A DNA stretch of 64,000 bases from Chitinophaga varians (lineage in GTDB: Bacteria > Bacteroidota > Bacteroidia > Chitinophagales > Chitinophagaceae). Each line of letters starts with the position of its first letter. Within the stretch, counting starts at the first letter, position 1. Shown here in pieces: positions 1 through 8,466 of this stretch. The notes beneath the pieces are model-generated. The model did not search any database. It was not told the DNA's origin and worked only from the letters and a program-made list of their open reading frames with translations. The stretch lies in the NCBI RefSeq assembly GCF_014529945.1, contig NZ_JACVFB010000006.1:1-64000 (forward strand). Reading direction: 5' to 3'. The position numbers and the translations under genes are program-made.

Positions 1-32
1 TAAGAAAAACAAAGGGGCGAAGATCAATTTTT

Positions 33-183
33 CACGCAAAGGCGCTAAGCAGCCAAGTGACAAAGGATATTAAGCGAGCTAAGAAAATAAAAGGAGCGAA
101 GACCGCTATGATCTCCGCTCCTTTGTTATCTTATAAATCTTAAAAATTCTTTGCCGCTTTGCTGCTTAGCGCCTTTGCGTGAC
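33..183. repeat. Family-1 long palindromic intergenic repeat, copy A
   Basis: The left end reads TTCACGCAAAGGCGCTAAGC and the right end is its reverse complement (GCTTAGCGCCTTTGCGTGA), giving terminal inverted repeats of more than 20 bp. A second inner inverted pair is GGAGCG near 101 and the matching CGCTCC near 118. The element abuts the stop codon of the nagB-like gene. A closely related copy lies at 50037-50190. The first 30 bases of the window (AAAGGGGCGAAGATC) resemble the inner part of the same family, so another copy may lie just outside. No transposase is present. A REP/BIME-like or MITE-like element is the likeliest explanation. Confidence 0.8.
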
Positions 184-2108
184 TACATGAAGTGGTAACG
201 TACAAACGCTTCCATCGCGGAGTATTTCTGCAGACCCAGCTGGTCGTACAGGTTAGCGGTATTGGCGTTACGGTCTTCCGCACGTTGCCAGAATTCGCGC
301 AGGTCGGTACCCTGGAAAGGCACCACGTCTTTCTGGCTCTGGTGGATGAAGATACCGAGGCGTTTCTGCAGCACCTGGTCGGGGCTCATGGGAACAGCCA
401 TTTCGATTTCATGGATATCCCATTCCTGCCATGCGCCTTTGTAGAGCCATACCCAGCAGTCTTTCATCCATTCTTCGTGTTTCAGTCTGTCGAGTGCAGC
501 GAAGATGATGTCCAGGCATACTTTGTGGGTACCATGCGGATCGGCGAGGTCACCGGCGCAATAGATCTGGTGAGGTTTTATTTTGCGGAGCAGGTCTACT
601 GTCAGCTGGATATCTTCTTCACCCATTGGTTTCTTTTCCACGAGACCTGTTTCATAGAACGGCAGGTTCATGAAGTGGGCGTTTTCTTCGGCGATACCAA
701 CGTAGCGGCAGGTAGCTTTTGCTTCACAACGACGGATCAGGCCTTTGATGGCGCGGTTTTCCGGCGTATCCTTCTGGCTCGGTTTTTTACCACGGATAAA
801 TGCTTTGGCTTCTTCCAGGATCTGGGAGCTCTTGCTTTTATCGATGTCGAACATGCCTTCGAAGCCTACGGCGAAATCGATGAAGCGCAGCAGGAACTCA
901 TCGGTAACAGCGATGTTGCCGGAAGTCTGGTAAGCTACGTGTACATCGTGGCCTTGTTCGTGCAGACGGATAAAGGTACCGCCCATGGAGATGATATCAT
1001 CATCAGGGTGCGGAGAGAAGATCAGCACACGTTTTTTAGCGGGCTCGGAACGCTCAGGGTGATTAGGCAGCTGAGGACCGGGTTTGCCACCAGGCCAGCC
1101 GGTGATGGTATCGCGGATGGCGTTGAATTCTTTGATATTAAGCTCATAGGCAGAACCATACTGTACGATCAGGTCGTTGAGGCCATTTTCGTTATAGTCT
1201 TTATCTGTGAGCATCAGGATGGGTTTGTTCAGCTTCAGGGCCAGGCTGGTCACGGCTTTGCGGATCAGGCCGGGAGTCCATTCGCAGTCGCCGGTGAGCC
1301 AGGGTTCTTTGAAGCGGGTGAGCTCAGCAGAAGCCTGTTCGTCGATCACGAATTTGCAGTTAGGATGCTGTTGCAGCAGGGAAGCAGGCACCTGGTCAGT
1401 GCTGTGGCCTTCTACAGAACGGCAAACGATTTTAGCTTTATGAGAGCCCCATGCCATCAGGATTACCTTTTTGGCTTTGAAGATGGTGCTCAGGCCCATG
1501 GTGATGGCCAGACGAGGCACCTGGCTCATATTGGGGAACTCGTAGGCGTTAGCCAGACGGGTGCTGTTGTCCAGCGTTACCAGGCGGGTGTGAGAGTTGA
1601 TGTTGGAACCCGGCTCATTGAAGCCAATGTGGCCGTTGTTGCCGATACCCAGGATCTGGATGTCGATACCACCGGCTTCTTCAATACGTTTGTCGTAATC
1701 AGCGCAATATTGTTTGATCTGATCTTTCGGTATGGTGCCATCAGGAATATGGTATTGTCCTTCCGGTATATCGATGTGATTGAAGAGATGTTCTTTCATA
1801 AAGCGATTGTAGCTCTGCAGCGCATCCGGCTCTATGGGATAGTATTCGTCGAGGTTAAAGGTGATCACATTTTTGAAGCTCAGTCCTTCCTCTTTGTGCA
1901 AACGAACCAATTCGGCGTAGAGATATTTAGGGGTAGAGCCAGTAGCCATACCCAGCACGCATTTTTGATTGGCAGCTGCTTTTTCGCGAATTAACGCGGC
2001 TATTTCATGGGCCGCTGCTTTGGAACCCTCTTTCGCAGAAGGGTGGATCTCCACAGCAATTTGTTCAAAGCTGTCAATCAGTTCGATTTCCTGATGATTA
2101 ATCGTCAT
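183..2108 (-). CDS. nagB: Glucosamine-6-phosphate deaminase fused to PIG-L/LmbE-like deacetylase domain
   Basis: The 641-residue protein has two parts. Residues about 20-280 are a NagB deaminase with ATGSTP (55-60), NLDEYY (85-90) and the active-site loop GIGNNGHIGFNEP (154-166); this enzyme converts glucosamine-6-phosphate to fructose-6-phosphate and ammonia. Residues about 358-641 are a PIG-L/LmbE-type domain with the zinc motif HPDDD (367-371), a family that removes N-acetyl groups from GlcNAc-containing substrates. Stand-alone NagB is about 260 residues, so this is a real fusion, an architecture known in Bacteroidota. No separate nagA is visible here, so the second domain might supply the deacetylase step; that is inference. 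The gene lies downstream of the GH20 cluster beyond a terminator and has an AAACGTTT palindrome just upstream of its start. It ends directly against a palindromic repeat. Confidence 0.92.
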   Translation of the reverse strand: MTINHQEIELIDSFEQIAVEIHPSAKEGSKAAAHEIAALIREKAAANQKCVLGMATGSTPKYLYAELVRLHKEEGLSFKNVITFNLDEYYPIEPDALQSYNRFMKEHLFNHIDIPEGQYHIPDGTIPKDQIKQYCADYDKRIEEAGGIDIQILGIGNNGHIGFNEPGSNINSHTRLVTLDNSTRLANAYEFPNMSQVPRLAITMGLSTIFKAKKVILMAWGSHKAKIVCRSVEGHSTDQVPASLLQQHPNCKFVIDEQASAELTRFKEPWLTGDCEWTPGLIRKAVTSLALKLNKPILMLTDKDYNENGLNDLIVQYGSAYELNIKEFNAIRDTITGWPGGKPGPQLPNHPERSEPAKKRVLIFSPHPDDDIISMGGTFIRLHEQGHDVHVAYQTSGNIAVTDEFLLRFIDFAVGFEGMFDIDKSKSSQILEEAKAFIRGKKPSQKDTPENRAIKGLIRRCEAKATCRYVGIAEENAHFMNLPFYETGLVEKKPMGEEDIQLTVDLLRKIKPHQIYCAGDLADPHGTHKVCLDIIFAALDRLKHEEWMKDCWVWLYKGAWQEWDIHEIEMAVPMSPDQVLQKRLGIFIHQSQKDVVPFQGTDLREFWQRAEDRNANTANLYDQLGLQKYSAMEAFVRYHFM

Positions 2109-2110
2109 TT

Positions 2111-2123
2111 GTAAACGTTTTTG
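2111..2123 (-). promoter_or_regulatory. Candidate LacI-type operator upstream of nagB
   Basis: GTAAACGTTTTTG contains the palindrome AAACGTTT with a central CG, the usual core of LacI/GalR-family operators. It ends about 3 bp before the nagB start codon. A longer 12-bp palindrome with the same core lies at 11425-11436 in front of a sugar transporter. No LacI-family gene lies in the window, so the regulator is unknown. Confidence 0.35.
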
Positions 2124-2265
2124 ATTAGATGCGGTTTAAAAACGAGCCGGAAAATTAAATAAAATACTGCTAATCTTTGCTAAATTTTAGCTCTTATTTA
2201 ATTTAAATTTATTTTAACTTAATAAGAGCGTTTTTTATATTGTAATACATTCTTATCCGGCGTTG

Positions 2266-2296
2266 TTTTCCCGGGACTAAAGTCCAGGGCCGCAAC
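2266..2296. repeat. Short palindromic repeat of the GGGCTnAAGyCC type
   Basis: The sequence CCCGGGACTAAAGTCC contains an inverted pair GGACT-AA-AGTCC followed by AGGGCCGC. It resembles the ends of the family-2 element at 45662-45832 (CCCAGGGCTGAAGCCCTGGG). It looks like a solitary or decayed half-element in the gap between the GH20 and nagB genes. Confidence 0.45.
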
Positions 2297-2333
2297 ATTC
2301 CTGTTAATATTGGTGTAGGAGTCATTCATAAAT

Positions 2334-2365
2334 AAAATCGCCCGGCCTGTAAGCCGGGCGATTTT
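2334..2365 (-). terminator. Bidirectional intrinsic terminator after the GH20 gene
   Basis: AAAATCGCCCGGC, a 6-nt loop, then GCCGGGCGATTTT forms a 13-bp stem flanked by A and T runs. It lies 7 bp beyond the GH20 stop codon and probably ends the minus-strand glycan operon before nagB. Confidence 0.85.
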
Positions 2366-2371
2366 GCTATG

Positions 2372-4675
2372 TTACTGTATGATCATTTCATCTACGAAGA
2401 GCCAGGCAGGACTACCGGCGCCTTCGCCTCCGGCCGGAATAGTACCGAAGTTGGTGGCGCTGAGTTTTACAAAACGTCCGCGGGCTTCCACCTTGCCTCG
2501 TACCTGGTTAATACCGGTTTGATTGAAGGCGGTCTGTTTGTATACCTCTTTATAGGTTTTGCCGTCTTCGGATACGGAGAAGGTGACCTGTTTGGGCGGA
2601 TATATCCAGTTGGGCCGCAGGTTCAGCGTGTTCAGGCCCACCAGCCGGATGTCCTGGATGCTGTCCAGTTCCACCACGGCTTCCATGTTTTTGCCATTGT
2701 AGCCAAACCACTGACCGTCATTATAGGAGGCGATGCCTTCGATACCGTTTACCAGTGCGAAGGGGGTGCCCGGGTCATAGTCCTTGCCGGGCGGGGCTGC
2801 GAGGGTTACTTTTTTACCCAGGCCTTTATGGAACACAAAATGCTGGCTGTATTCATTGCCGAAGGGCTTATCGCCCTCAAATACCTGCGCCCGCAGGGTA
2901 CCGGACTGTTGTATCTGTACCGGTCCGCTATAGGCTTTTGATTGCAGGGAAGGAGCGCTGCTGTCGAGGGTATATACTATTTTGCCGCCATCCAGCTTGC
3001 TGTCGAGCTTTACTTCCACGCCGCCTTTTTTAGTATCCGCTACCACGCCGGTCACTTCAAATACGTGTTTGGCGTAGTTTACCTTTTTCTGATCGAGGCG
3101 TTTTACATGTACTTTCAGCCTGTCCACGAAGTTATCGTAGTTGCGTTTGTCGGCTGGTGTCCACAATACTTCTGCCAGTGCGGAAGCGCGGGGATATACC
3201 ATGTACTCGAGATAGTCGGTATTGGCGATGTATTCGGTCCATAGGTTGGCCTGTGCGCCTTTGATGTATTTGGCTTCTTCTTTGGTCAGTTCTGTGGGCA
3301 CGGGTTCGTAGCTGTATACTTTGCTGACAGGGGTGTAGCCGCCGATCGCCAGTGGTTCGTTGTGGCCCTGTGACTGATAGTGGTCAAAGTAGCAATAGCT
3401 GCCCGGTGTCATGATCACGTCGTGGTGCTGTTTGGCGGCGGCGATACCGCCTTCAATGCCGCGCCAGCTCATCACGGTGGCATTAGGGGCGAGGCCTCCT
3501 TCCAGGATTTCATCCCAGCCGATGATCTGCCGGCCTTTGCTGTTCAGGTATTTTTCCATGCGCTGTATGAAGTAGCTCTGCAGGGCATGGGCATCTTTCA
3601 GGCCTTCCTGTTTCATGCGGGCCTGGCATTTAGGACATTTTTCCCAGCGTACTTTAGGGCATTCATCGCCGCCGATGTGGATGTATTTGCTGGGGAACAG
3701 CGGCAGTACTTCGTCCAGTACATCCTGGAGGAAGGCGTACACGCTGTCGTTACCGGCACAGTACACGTCGTCATACACGCCCCAGCGGGTACCTACTTCG
3801 TAGGGGCCACCGGTACAGCCCAGGTTAGGATAGGCGGTGAGGGCCGCGAGTGCGTGGCCGGGCATCTCTATTTCCGGGATGACCGTTACAAAGTGGTCGG
3901 TAGCGTACTTCACCACTTCTTTCACCTGTTCCTGTGTATAGAAGCCACCATAGGGTTTTCCGTCGTACTTGTTGTCAGCATAACGGCCTGCCATGGTTTC
4001 TTTACGTTTGGAGGCCACTTCCTGCAGCCGTGGATATTTTTTGATCTCGATGCGCCAGCCCTGGTCCTCTGTGAGGTGCCAGTGGAAGGTGTTGTATTTG
4101 TGCATCGCCAGCAGATCGATATATTTTTTGATGAATTCCACGGGGAAGAAGTGACGGCCCACGTCGAGGTGGAGGCCACGATAGGCGAAGCGGGGAGCGT
4201 CGGTGATGCTGACACCGGGAATGTACATGGCATCGGCCTTTTGTACGGGTAGCAGCTGTATGAGCGACTGTACGCCGTAGAACGTACCGGCGCCGCTGTT
4301 ACCGTTGATGGTAACCCCTTTGCTGTCTACATTCAGCGTATAGCCTTCAGCGTGGGTGCTGTCATTACCGGTATGCAGGGTAATGGCGTTTCTGTCGCCT
4401 GTTTCTTTGATATCCAGTTCATAACCGGTCAGTTCTTTCAGCCAGGCGTTGAAGAGGGCCGCTGTTTTGCGGTCTGCTTCGCCGGTGGCGACGAGCACGG
4501 TATGTTTGTCGAGCAGGAATGAATCCTGTTTCTCGGTCACACTGGCCGGCATCGGAATGATGCTTACTTTTCCTTTGGGCGCATCTGTGTGGCGGGATCC
4601 CGAGCAGCTGCCCAGGGCGGCTGCGCCACCCAGAAGGCACAGGTAGAATAATTTTTTCATTGACACTTTTAGCAT
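2372..4675 (-). CDS. Beta-N-acetylhexosaminidase, GH20, lipoprotein
   Basis: A 767-residue exported enzyme that removes terminal beta-linked GlcNAc or GalNAc. A lipoprotein signal ends at LGSC (Cys about 24). The N-terminal GH20b domain spans about 35-155. The GH20 barrel begins at the FAYRGLHLDVGRHFFPVEF segment and carries the catalytic Asp-Glu pair in HIGGDECPK. C-terminal to the barrel are a chitobiase-type domain (SAPSLQSKAYSGP region) and a discoidin-like beta-sandwich that may bind carbohydrate. An alternative start at Met6 (4660) gives a more usual signal peptide. It is the last gene of the minus-strand cluster, 11 bp after the EEP-family gene, and fits release of GlcNAc at the cell surface. 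Confidence 0.93.
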   Translation of the reverse strand: MLKVSMKKLFYLCLLGGAAALGSCSGSRHTDAPKGKVSIIPMPASVTEKQDSFLLDKHTVLVATGEADRKTAALFNAWLKELTGYELDIKETGDRNAITLHTGNDSTHAEGYTLNVDSKGVTINGNSGAGTFYGVQSLIQLLPVQKADAMYIPGVSITDAPRFAYRGLHLDVGRHFFPVEFIKKYIDLLAMHKYNTFHWHLTEDQGWRIEIKKYPRLQEVASKRKETMAGRYADNKYDGKPYGGFYTQEQVKEVVKYATDHFVTVIPEIEMPGHALAALTAYPNLGCTGGPYEVGTRWGVYDDVYCAGNDSVYAFLQDVLDEVLPLFPSKYIHIGGDECPKVRWEKCPKCQARMKQEGLKDAHALQSYFIQRMEKYLNSKGRQIIGWDEILEGGLAPNATVMSWRGIEGGIAAAKQHHDVIMTPGSYCYFDHYQSQGHNEPLAIGGYTPVSKVYSYEPVPTELTKEEAKYIKGAQANLWTEYIANTDYLEYMVYPRASALAEVLWTPADKRNYDNFVDRLKVHVKRLDQKKVNYAKHVFEVTGVVADTKKGGVEVKLDSKLDGGKIVYTLDSSAPSLQSKAYSGPVQIQQSGTLRAQVFEGDKPFGNEYSQHFVFHKGLGKKVTLAAPPGKDYDPGTPFALVNGIEGIASYNDGQWFGYNGKNMEAVVELDSIQDIRLVGLNTLNLRPNWIYPPKQVTFSVSEDGKTYKEVYKQTAFNQTGINQVRGKVEARGRFVKLSATNFGTIPAGGEGAGSPAWLFVDEMIIQ

Positions 4676-4686
4676 TTCGATGATCG

Positions 4687-5460
4687 TTATTTCAGTTCCA
4701 GTTCACTGAGCATGGGGCGATGGTCAGAAGCCACGGCTTCTTCGATGATCCTTGCTCCGGTGACGCTCCAGCGGTTTTGTGGGTGTACCATGATATAGTC
4801 CAGTTTCACCCGTGGGGAGTCGGCCGGAAAGGTAGGTCCCATCTGCTGGGTGGCGTCAGTGAATATCTTTTTTAATGTTTTAATTTCTTTGCTGGCGGGA
4901 GGTGCGTTAAAGTCGCCGGCGAGTATCACGGGTGTTTTTGTTTCCCTGAAGTAGGTCACCAGCTGGTTGGCCTGTGCGATACGGTTGGCAGCGGGCTTTT
5001 CCGCGTCGAGGTGCGCGCTCACAAAGTGCAGCAGGCTGTCACCCGGGAGTTTCACGGTGATGATACCGGCCACGCGTGGTTCCACTTCTTCCTTGGTGAC
5101 GGAGGGCAGCGGGAGCGTGATGGCTTCTGTGATGGGGAAGCGGGAGAGTATACCGGTGCCATAACCGCCGCCGTCAAAGTTCATGGCTTTGGCAAAATAA
5201 GTGTACATGCCGGTGATCGCTGCGAGTTCTTTGAGCTGATCGGTGTTTTTAGTGCGTTGGGTAGCACTGTCAACTTCCTGCAGGGCTACCAGGTCCGGAT
5301 TGGTAGCGAGGATCACGTTGGCGATCCCCTGAAGGTCCAGCAGGCCTTTCATGTTTTCGCCGTGATGGATGTTGTAGGTCAGTACTTTCACCTTTTGCAC
5401 CTGGGCTGTGAGTGATAATCCTGTCAGACAAACGACGGTGACGAGCAGCAATCTTTTCAT
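4687..5460 (-). CDS. Exported endonuclease/exonuclease/phosphatase (EEP) family hydrolase
   Basis: This 257-residue protein has a signal peptide ending near LTAQ. EEP-fold motifs are visible: LTYNIHHGE (N-terminal catalytic Asn), ALQEVD (metal-binding Glu), GDFNAPP (Asp/Asn pair) and SDHRPM (catalytic Asp-His). The family cleaves phosphodiester bonds in DNA, phospholipids or inositol phosphates, so the substrate cannot be read from sequence. It sits between an exported phosphodiesterase and GH20 and is likely co-transcribed with them. An exported phosphoester-cleaving enzyme acting on decorated glycans or released nucleotides would fit. Confidence 0.85.
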   Translation of the reverse strand: MKRLLLVTVVCLTGLSLTAQVQKVKVLTYNIHHGENMKGLLDLQGIANVILATNPDLVALQEVDSATQRTKNTDQLKELAAITGMYTYFAKAMNFDGGGYGTGILSRFPITEAITLPLPSVTKEEVEPRVAGIITVKLPGDSLLHFVSAHLDAEKPAANRIAQANQLVTYFRETKTPVILAGDFNAPPASKEIKTLKKIFTDATQQMGPTFPADSPRVKLDYIMVHPQNRWSVTGARIIEEAVASDHRPMLSELELK

Positions 5461-5465
5461 AACAC

Positions 5466-5556
5466 TTAGATTTAGATATTTTCAAATTTGGTTATTTGAT
5501 CATTGGTATAAGGAGTCTTGCATACTTTCCAATAGCCAAATTTCAAAATAACCCCA
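5466..5556. repeat. Decayed heptad inverted repeat (TTATTTG/CAAATAA type)
   Basis: The spacer between two genes of the cluster contains CAAATTTGGTTATTTGATCA near the left and GCCAAATTTCAAAATAACCC near the right. These arms are roughly reverse complements. The pattern matches the clearer array at 7296-7378 and suggests a decayed member of the same type. Confidence 0.5.
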
Positions 5557-6453
5557 TTACTTAAAAGCCTCTTTCACAGGTCTTCCGGTCCATACCTGTG
5601 GTGTTTTCAGGCCAAAGATCCAGGCGAGGGTGGCGGCGGTATCGTACGTAACAACACTGGTGCTTAGCTCTTTGTTTGCCTTCACGCCCGGGCCGCGGAT
5701 AATCCATGGAATCTGCATTTCTTCCATGGTTTTGCCGCCGTGGCCTTTTTTGATACCGCCATGATCGGCGGTGAGGAGGATAATGGTGTTATCCCATATG
5801 CCGGCATCTTTGACGGCTTGCAGAATTTTGCCCAGCAGCTCGTCATTCTTTTTCACCTGATCGAAGTAAGGCTGGATATTGTGACCAATATTGTGCCCAA
5901 CACCGTCGGGCTGGTCGAAATGTATAAAAAGGAAGTCTGGTTTTTTCTCTTTGATGTACGCTACAGATGCTTCAGTAGCCAGACTGTCATTGTCTTTGGT
6001 GCCGAGGTCTTTGTTGACCGCTGCTTTGGGGAAGAGGTATCCGATACCTTCCCAGCTGTAGATCACGCCGATTTCCGCGTTGGGCTTTTGTTCGCGCAGG
6101 ATGGTGTAGATAGAAGGGAACATGCCGTATTGATCGAGTGTACGGGACGGCAGTTCGGGCTTACGGCTGTCCCATTCCGTATAGCCGTGCACTTCAGGGC
6201 CTGCGCCCATCACCATGGAAGCCCAGTTGACAGCGGAGGAGGAAGGCAGTACGCTGCGTGCCTGCAGTGTCCAGGCGCCTTCTTTCATCAGCTGTTTCAT
6301 GTTGGGATTGTCCACCTTCGGAAAACAATAAGCGCCAAAGCCGTCCATGCCTATCAGGATGACATGTTTTACGCCTTTGACCTGTGCCTGCGCGAATAGA
6401 CCGCCCAGCAACAGTCCGGTTGCAATGATCAGTTTTTTCATTTCGTTGTTCAC
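5557..6453 (-). CDS. Exported type I phosphodiesterase / nucleotide pyrophosphatase (alkaline-phosphatase superfamily)
   Basis: A 298-residue protein with a signal peptide (Met5 is an alternative start; cleavage after AQAQ). It has the ILIGMDGFG metal site, a nucleophile segment LPSSSAVNWASM, HFDQPDGVGHNIGHN metal ligands and TADHGG near the C terminus, all typical of the alkaline phosphatase superfamily type I phosphodiesterases. Such enzymes hydrolyse nucleotide pyrophosphates, phosphodiesters or sugar-phosphate esters in the periplasm. It lies between CutC and the EEP hydrolase on the same strand. Its role in glycan use is unproven; removal of phosphate decorations from glycans is one possibility. 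Confidence 0.87.
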   Translation of the reverse strand: MNNEMKKLIIATGLLLGGLFAQAQVKGVKHVILIGMDGFGAYCFPKVDNPNMKQLMKEGAWTLQARSVLPSSSAVNWASMVMGAGPEVHGYTEWDSRKPELPSRTLDQYGMFPSIYTILREQKPNAEIGVIYSWEGIGYLFPKAAVNKDLGTKDNDSLATEASVAYIKEKKPDFLFIHFDQPDGVGHNIGHNIQPYFDQVKKNDELLGKILQAVKDAGIWDNTIILLTADHGGIKKGHGGKTMEEMQIPWIIRGPGVKANKELSTSVVTYDTAATLAWIFGLKTPQVWTGRPVKEAFK

Positions 6454-6465
6454 TTTTAAAAGGCT

Positions 6466-6490
6466 TGCACGGCCGTATAGGGGCCGTGCA
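6466..6490 (-). promoter_or_regulatory. GC-rich hairpin between cutC and the phosphodiesterase gene
   Basis: TGCACGGCC, a 7-nt loop, then GGCCGTGCA forms a perfect 9-bp stem in the 68-bp spacer. On the minus strand it is followed by AGCCTTTT, a weak T run. It may be an RNA-processing or attenuation hairpin that tunes expression within the operon. Confidence 0.45.
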
Positions 6491-6521
6491 GCATAATAGG
6501 TTTGTTCTCTGCTAAGATAGC

Positions 6522-7292
6522 CTACTGATTGCTCTCCTGCAAGGCTTTTTCCCCTCTTTCACGAATTAATAATACTTCCTGGCGTTGGGTTTGGGAGATG
6601 CCGTATTCCGGCACGCCGGGGATGCCGCCCATGCTTACATTGGGATTGCGGTATACCATGCCGCTTTCTTCATAGGCTTTGGCGGTGGTGTGGTATTCTG
6701 TGACGCCGGTGGTGTTGATGAGCTCCGCGATATTATGCGCCCTGACGCCGGAACCGGCCATGATAGCGACGCGGTCGTTGGCACGTTCCACCAGGTCTTT
6801 CAGCAGGGAAGCGCCTTCCACGGCGGTATTACGGGCGCCGGAAGTGAGAATGCGTTCACAGCCGATTTCAATGATCGCTTCCAGTGCTTCGAACGGGTTG
6901 TCGGTCATATCGAATGCGCGGTGGAAAGTAACGCCCATCGGCCATGCCAGGTCTACCAGTTCTTTGCAGCGGGGTTTGTCTACCCGTCCGTCTGGTGTGA
7001 GGATACCGATTACCACGCCATTGCAGCCGAGTTGTTTGCAAATAGCGACATCTTTTTTCATCACTTCAAATTCCAGGTCGGAATAGAGGAAGTCGCCGCC
7101 TCTGGGGCGTATGATGGGATAGAGATCTATTTTTACTTTTTCGCGTGCTACAGCGATGGTGGCGTAGCTGGGGGTGGTACCGCCTTCCAGCAGGTTATCG
7201 CACAGTTCTATGCGATTGGCGCCGCCTTCTTCGGCTGCGATGCAGGAAGCTACAGAGGCAGCGCATATTTCGAGGACAAAAGACATAAGCAT
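6522..7292 (-). CDS. cutC: CutC family TIM-barrel protein
   Basis: This 256-residue protein matches CutC over its length, with LEICAASVASC at the N terminus, NRIELCDNL, EGGTTPSY, IRPRGGDFLYS, VTFHRAFDM and ERILTSG. The start could also be Met3 (7286). The family was named for copper homeostasis in E. coli, but that role is disputed and its biochemical activity is not settled. In Bacteroidota it is often found, as here, among glycoside hydrolase and sugar kinase genes, hinting at a role in sugar metabolism. It lies within the glycan cluster behind the aspartylglucosaminidase gene. Confidence 0.92.
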   Translation of the reverse strand: MLMSFVLEICAASVASCIAAEEGGANRIELCDNLLEGGTTPSYATIAVAREKVKIDLYPIIRPRGGDFLYSDLEFEVMKKDVAICKQLGCNGVVIGILTPDGRVDKPRCKELVDLAWPMGVTFHRAFDMTDNPFEALEAIIEIGCERILTSGARNTAVEGASLLKDLVERANDRVAIMAGSGVRAHNIAELINTTGVTEYHTTAKAYEESGMVYRNPNVSMGGIPGVPEYGISQTQRQEVLLIRERGEKALQESNQ

Positions 7293-7295
7293 TTG

Positions 7296-7378
7296 GATAT
7301 TTGATTATTTGGTTATTTGATTATTTAAAAGAGCTCAGCGTCCTTCAAATATCAAAATAACCAAATAACCCAATGGCA
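7296..7378. repeat. Heptad inverted-repeat array (TTATTTG)
   Basis: The left arm GATTATTTGGTTATTTGATT repeats with a 7-bp period. The right arm CAAATATCAAAATAACCAAA is its imperfect reverse complement, so the transcript could form a long AT-rich hairpin. It occupies almost the whole gap between cutC and the aspartylglucosaminidase gene. There are no unique spacers between units, so it is not a CRISPR. Confidence 0.75.
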
Positions 7379-7381
7379 AAA

Positions 7382-8434
7382 TTAGAAATAGTGTTTCCCG
7401 TCTATCAGCGTGTTGTTCACCTCTTTGTTGAGGACAGCGTAGCTGAATCCTTTCTGGAGGCAGTAAGCGCCGTATTGTCCTTTTTTATTGAGGGCGAGGA
7501 AGCCTACCTGTATTTCTTTCGCTTTGGAAGGGCTTCTTTTCACGATGCGTTCTACCGCTTCTTTGCAGGCTTTTTCCGGGGGGTATCCCTGGCGCATCAG
7601 TTCCACGACGAGGTGGCTGCCGACGATTTTGATGACTTCTTCGCCGACGCCGGTGCTGGTAGCGGCGCCTATTTCGTTGTCCACATATAGTCCTGCGCCG
7701 ATGATGGGGGAGTCTCCCACGCGGCCGTGGAGTTTGAAGGCCATACCGCTGGTGGTGCAGGCGCCGGAGAGGTTACCTTCCGCGTCCATGGCCACCATAC
7801 CGATGGTATCGTGGTTATACACATTGCCTGGCAGCATCAGCGGGTTGAAGGCAGTGGCACCGTTGGTGGGTGTGTACGATTTGTTTTCTATGTTGATGAC
7901 CGGTTTATATTCAGATGTTTTGAGCCATTCTTTCCATGCTTTCTCTGCCTCGGGGGTGAGCAGGTTTTCTTTTTTGAAACCGTTGGCCAGCGCGAATTGC
8001 AGGGCGCCGTCGCCTACCAGCATGACGTGCGGTGTTTTCTCCATCACGAGGCGTGCCACGGAGATGGCGTGGGTAACATGCTCGAGTGCTGCCACAGAGC
8101 CGCAGTTGCCGTGTTCGTCCATGATGCAGGCATCGAGGGTTACGCGGCCGTCGCGGTCCGGATAACCGGAATAGCCTACGGTGTGGTTATTGGGGTCGGC
8201 TTCAGGGACGCGTACGCCGGCTTCCACTGCATCGAGGGCGCGACCGCCTTTTTTGAGTATTTCCCATGCGGCTTCATTGGCGGCACGGCCGAAATCCCAG
8301 GTGGAGATCACGATGGGTTTTCCTTTTACGGGTGCTTTGGCTTGTGCGCGTGCAGCCGTGGATGTTACACTGTCTAAAGAGAAAACAGCGGCACCAAGGG
8401 CCGCTGTTTTCAGAAAACTTCTTCTATTTTTCAT
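7382..8434 (-). CDS. N4-(beta-N-acetylglucosaminyl)-L-asparaginase (aspartylglucosaminidase), Tat-exported
   Basis: The 350-residue protein cleaves the GlcNAc-Asn bond of N-linked glycoproteins. It begins with a Tat signal (NRRSFLKT). The Ntn-hydrolase autoprocessing site HDTIGMV is at 208-214, so Thr210 should become the nucleophile after cleavage between Asp209 and Thr210, as in the Elizabethkingia (Flavobacterium) meningosepticum enzyme. The TWDFGRAANEAAW segment and GATSTGVGEE also fit the family, and the length is normal. It follows the ROK kinase by 32 bp on the same strand. Its presence is the best evidence that the cluster targets N-glycoprotein remnants. Confidence 0.94.
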   Translation of the reverse strand: MKNRRSFLKTAALGAAVFSLDSVTSTAARAQAKAPVKGKPIVISTWDFGRAANEAAWEILKKGGRALDAVEAGVRVPEADPNNHTVGYSGYPDRDGRVTLDACIMDEHGNCGSVAALEHVTHAISVARLVMEKTPHVMLVGDGALQFALANGFKKENLLTPEAEKAWKEWLKTSEYKPVINIENKSYTPTNGATAFNPLMLPGNVYNHDTIGMVAMDAEGNLSGACTTSGMAFKLHGRVGDSPIIGAGLYVDNEIGAATSTGVGEEVIKIVGSHLVVELMRQGYPPEKACKEAVERIVKRSPSKAKEIQVGFLALNKKGQYGAYCLQKGFSYAVLNKEVNNTLIDGKHYF

Positions 8435-8466
8435 ATTATTTTTATTAGCTGTCAGGTAGCCGTGGG

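Noticed and set aside
192..1994. Long plus-strand open frame of 600 codons opposite nagB
   Set aside because: It is the antisense shadow of a clearly conserved protein and shows no recognisable domain.
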